From: Leptura quadrifasciata
Lineage: Eukaryota > Arthropoda > Insecta > Coleoptera > Cerambycidae
DNA: 64,000 nt
Assembly: GCA_963675555.1 (NCBI GenBank)
Contig: OY776679.1
Span: forward strand, 21,706,178-21,770,177
Direction: 5' to 3'
Numbering within the stretch: the first letter of the stretch is position 1; each line of letters opens with the position of its first letter. Shown in pieces: positions 63,191-64,000 of the stretch. The translations under genes were made by a program, and so were the position numbers. The notes beneath the pieces are model-generated. The model searched no databases and was not told the origin of the DNA. It saw nothing but the letters and a program-made list of their open reading frames with translations.

Positions 63191-64000
63191 AGATTCCCCA
63201 AACGGGAGCCAGAAAGAACGGCAAAATTTGCAAAATTTGTTAAAAAATCAATTATTCACTCTAAACTTGTCAAACTATGATAAAAAATTCACTACGACAT
63301 ACAAGTCAACAAAAACTCATAATTGTCTCAAAAAAATTCTAAAAGAATTCACATAGTCTCGATAATTCAAAAAGTAACCTAAATTAACCAAAAACACACC
63401 TCAAACGTTCATATCAGTTATTTTGTAGCGAAAATATTACAAACAACAGCCACCAAAAATACATCCCCCTCACTAGCCCGATCTATATCACATTGACTTT
63501 TCATACCCCGAACCACAACTTGTATTTCAATTCTATCAAATTTTATAAGGTATTTTCCCTTAATTTTAAAATTTCATTCAAGTTTTCATTCGTACCTCAA
63601 AACACATTTTATTCATTTCCCAGCCAGCTAGTCACTCATTCAACTTTCTTTCCATTTTACGTATTCTCGTCAATGACAAAATTAACCCCATTTCATTTGT
63701 TCCGCTAACTGGCTGATAAATTTCAATGCCACTTTTCATACCCTGCCCTGTATAATGCTTAATTTCAATCAGATGAACTTCCTATAAAATAATCTTCTGC
63801 CGAATTTCACCGTTAACTCGCTTTCGCTTTCAATTTATCCACACACAATCAGTCCCCTTTCAAAATACTAAAATAAAGGACCGTAACTCTTGTCCCCATC
63901 AATATCAAAACTCATTTCCAGAATCATACGATATGTATCAAATCAAATTGAGCCTACGTCATTCCCTTCACCGAGCGCGTATCGGCACACTTTCATTTCA
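63191..64000. other. Non-coding end of the window
   Basis: AT-rich. TTGACTTTTCATACCCCGAAC and GCCACTTTTCATACCCTGCCC, each followed by a TTTCAAT(C/T)-rich segment near 63480-63560 and 63725-63780, hint at a weak ~240-base tandem periodicity. No gene was recognised. Confidence 0.3.

Overview
The window is AT-rich, mostly non-coding animal nuclear DNA. Its repeat content (jockey/CR1-like and R1-like LINEs, Tc1/mariner elements, a Penelope-like element, a tRNA-derived SINE, a 17.6/297-type gypsy remnant, a Crypton-like recombinase) points to an arthropod and most likely an insect. I cannot name the species. The only host-gene sequence I can support is one calpain exon at 50860-51059 (minus), in which the catalytic cysteine reads as glutamine.

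The centrepiece is a complete 11,500-bp Polinton/Maverick (adintovirus-like) element at 22793-34292. It has a perfect 6-bp target duplication (GTGGAA) and ~0.6-kb terminal inverted repeats built from a G-rich minisatellite. A minus-strand morphogenesis block (23998-27861) encodes a double-jelly-roll major capsid protein, a 61-residue basic protein, a penton-like protein, a 137-residue unknown, an adenain-like protease and a phospholipase A2/pX-like minor capsid protein. A plus-strand block (27917-31230) encodes a packaging ATPase, a DUF8207-type protein, a phage-tail-fibre-like protein and a DDE integrase with a chromodomain. The right arm holds a second, decayed capsid-gene tail, a frameshifted nuclease-like gene, an unknown 120-residue protein and a putative OB-fold protein. 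No protein-primed DNA polymerase B is present. The protease has no ATG before its conserved N-terminal segment. Its frame overlaps the end of the PLA2 gene, where an A AAA AAC slippery heptamer sits two codons before the PLA2 stop and is followed by an 11-bp perfect inverted repeat. This suggests a PLA2-protease fusion made by -1 ribosomal frameshifting.

Left of the element (1-22792): Tc1 and Crypton fragments, jockey-like LINE pieces, a Penelope tail with a TATA/Inr promoter and its inverted partner, a mariner with an open 360-residue transposase (11075-12154), a TTA-flanked MITE, a decayed mariner, a LINE split by a SINE, and a 3.67-kb mariner with 0.57-kb inverted repeats (17510-21179).

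Right of the element (34293-64000): RT fragments, a truncated mariner, two LINEs (38960-42560), another LINE broken by a foldback (47240-49990), the calpain exon, an R1-like LINE with RNase H and zinc knuckle, a 2.68-kb mariner whose inverted repeats include the start of its transposase gene (55463-58145), 5S-rRNA-like fragments, a gypsy pol remnant and a TA-flanked deleted Tc1 element. Apart from the Polinton genes, the calpain exon and the one open transposase, the coding sequence seen is broken.
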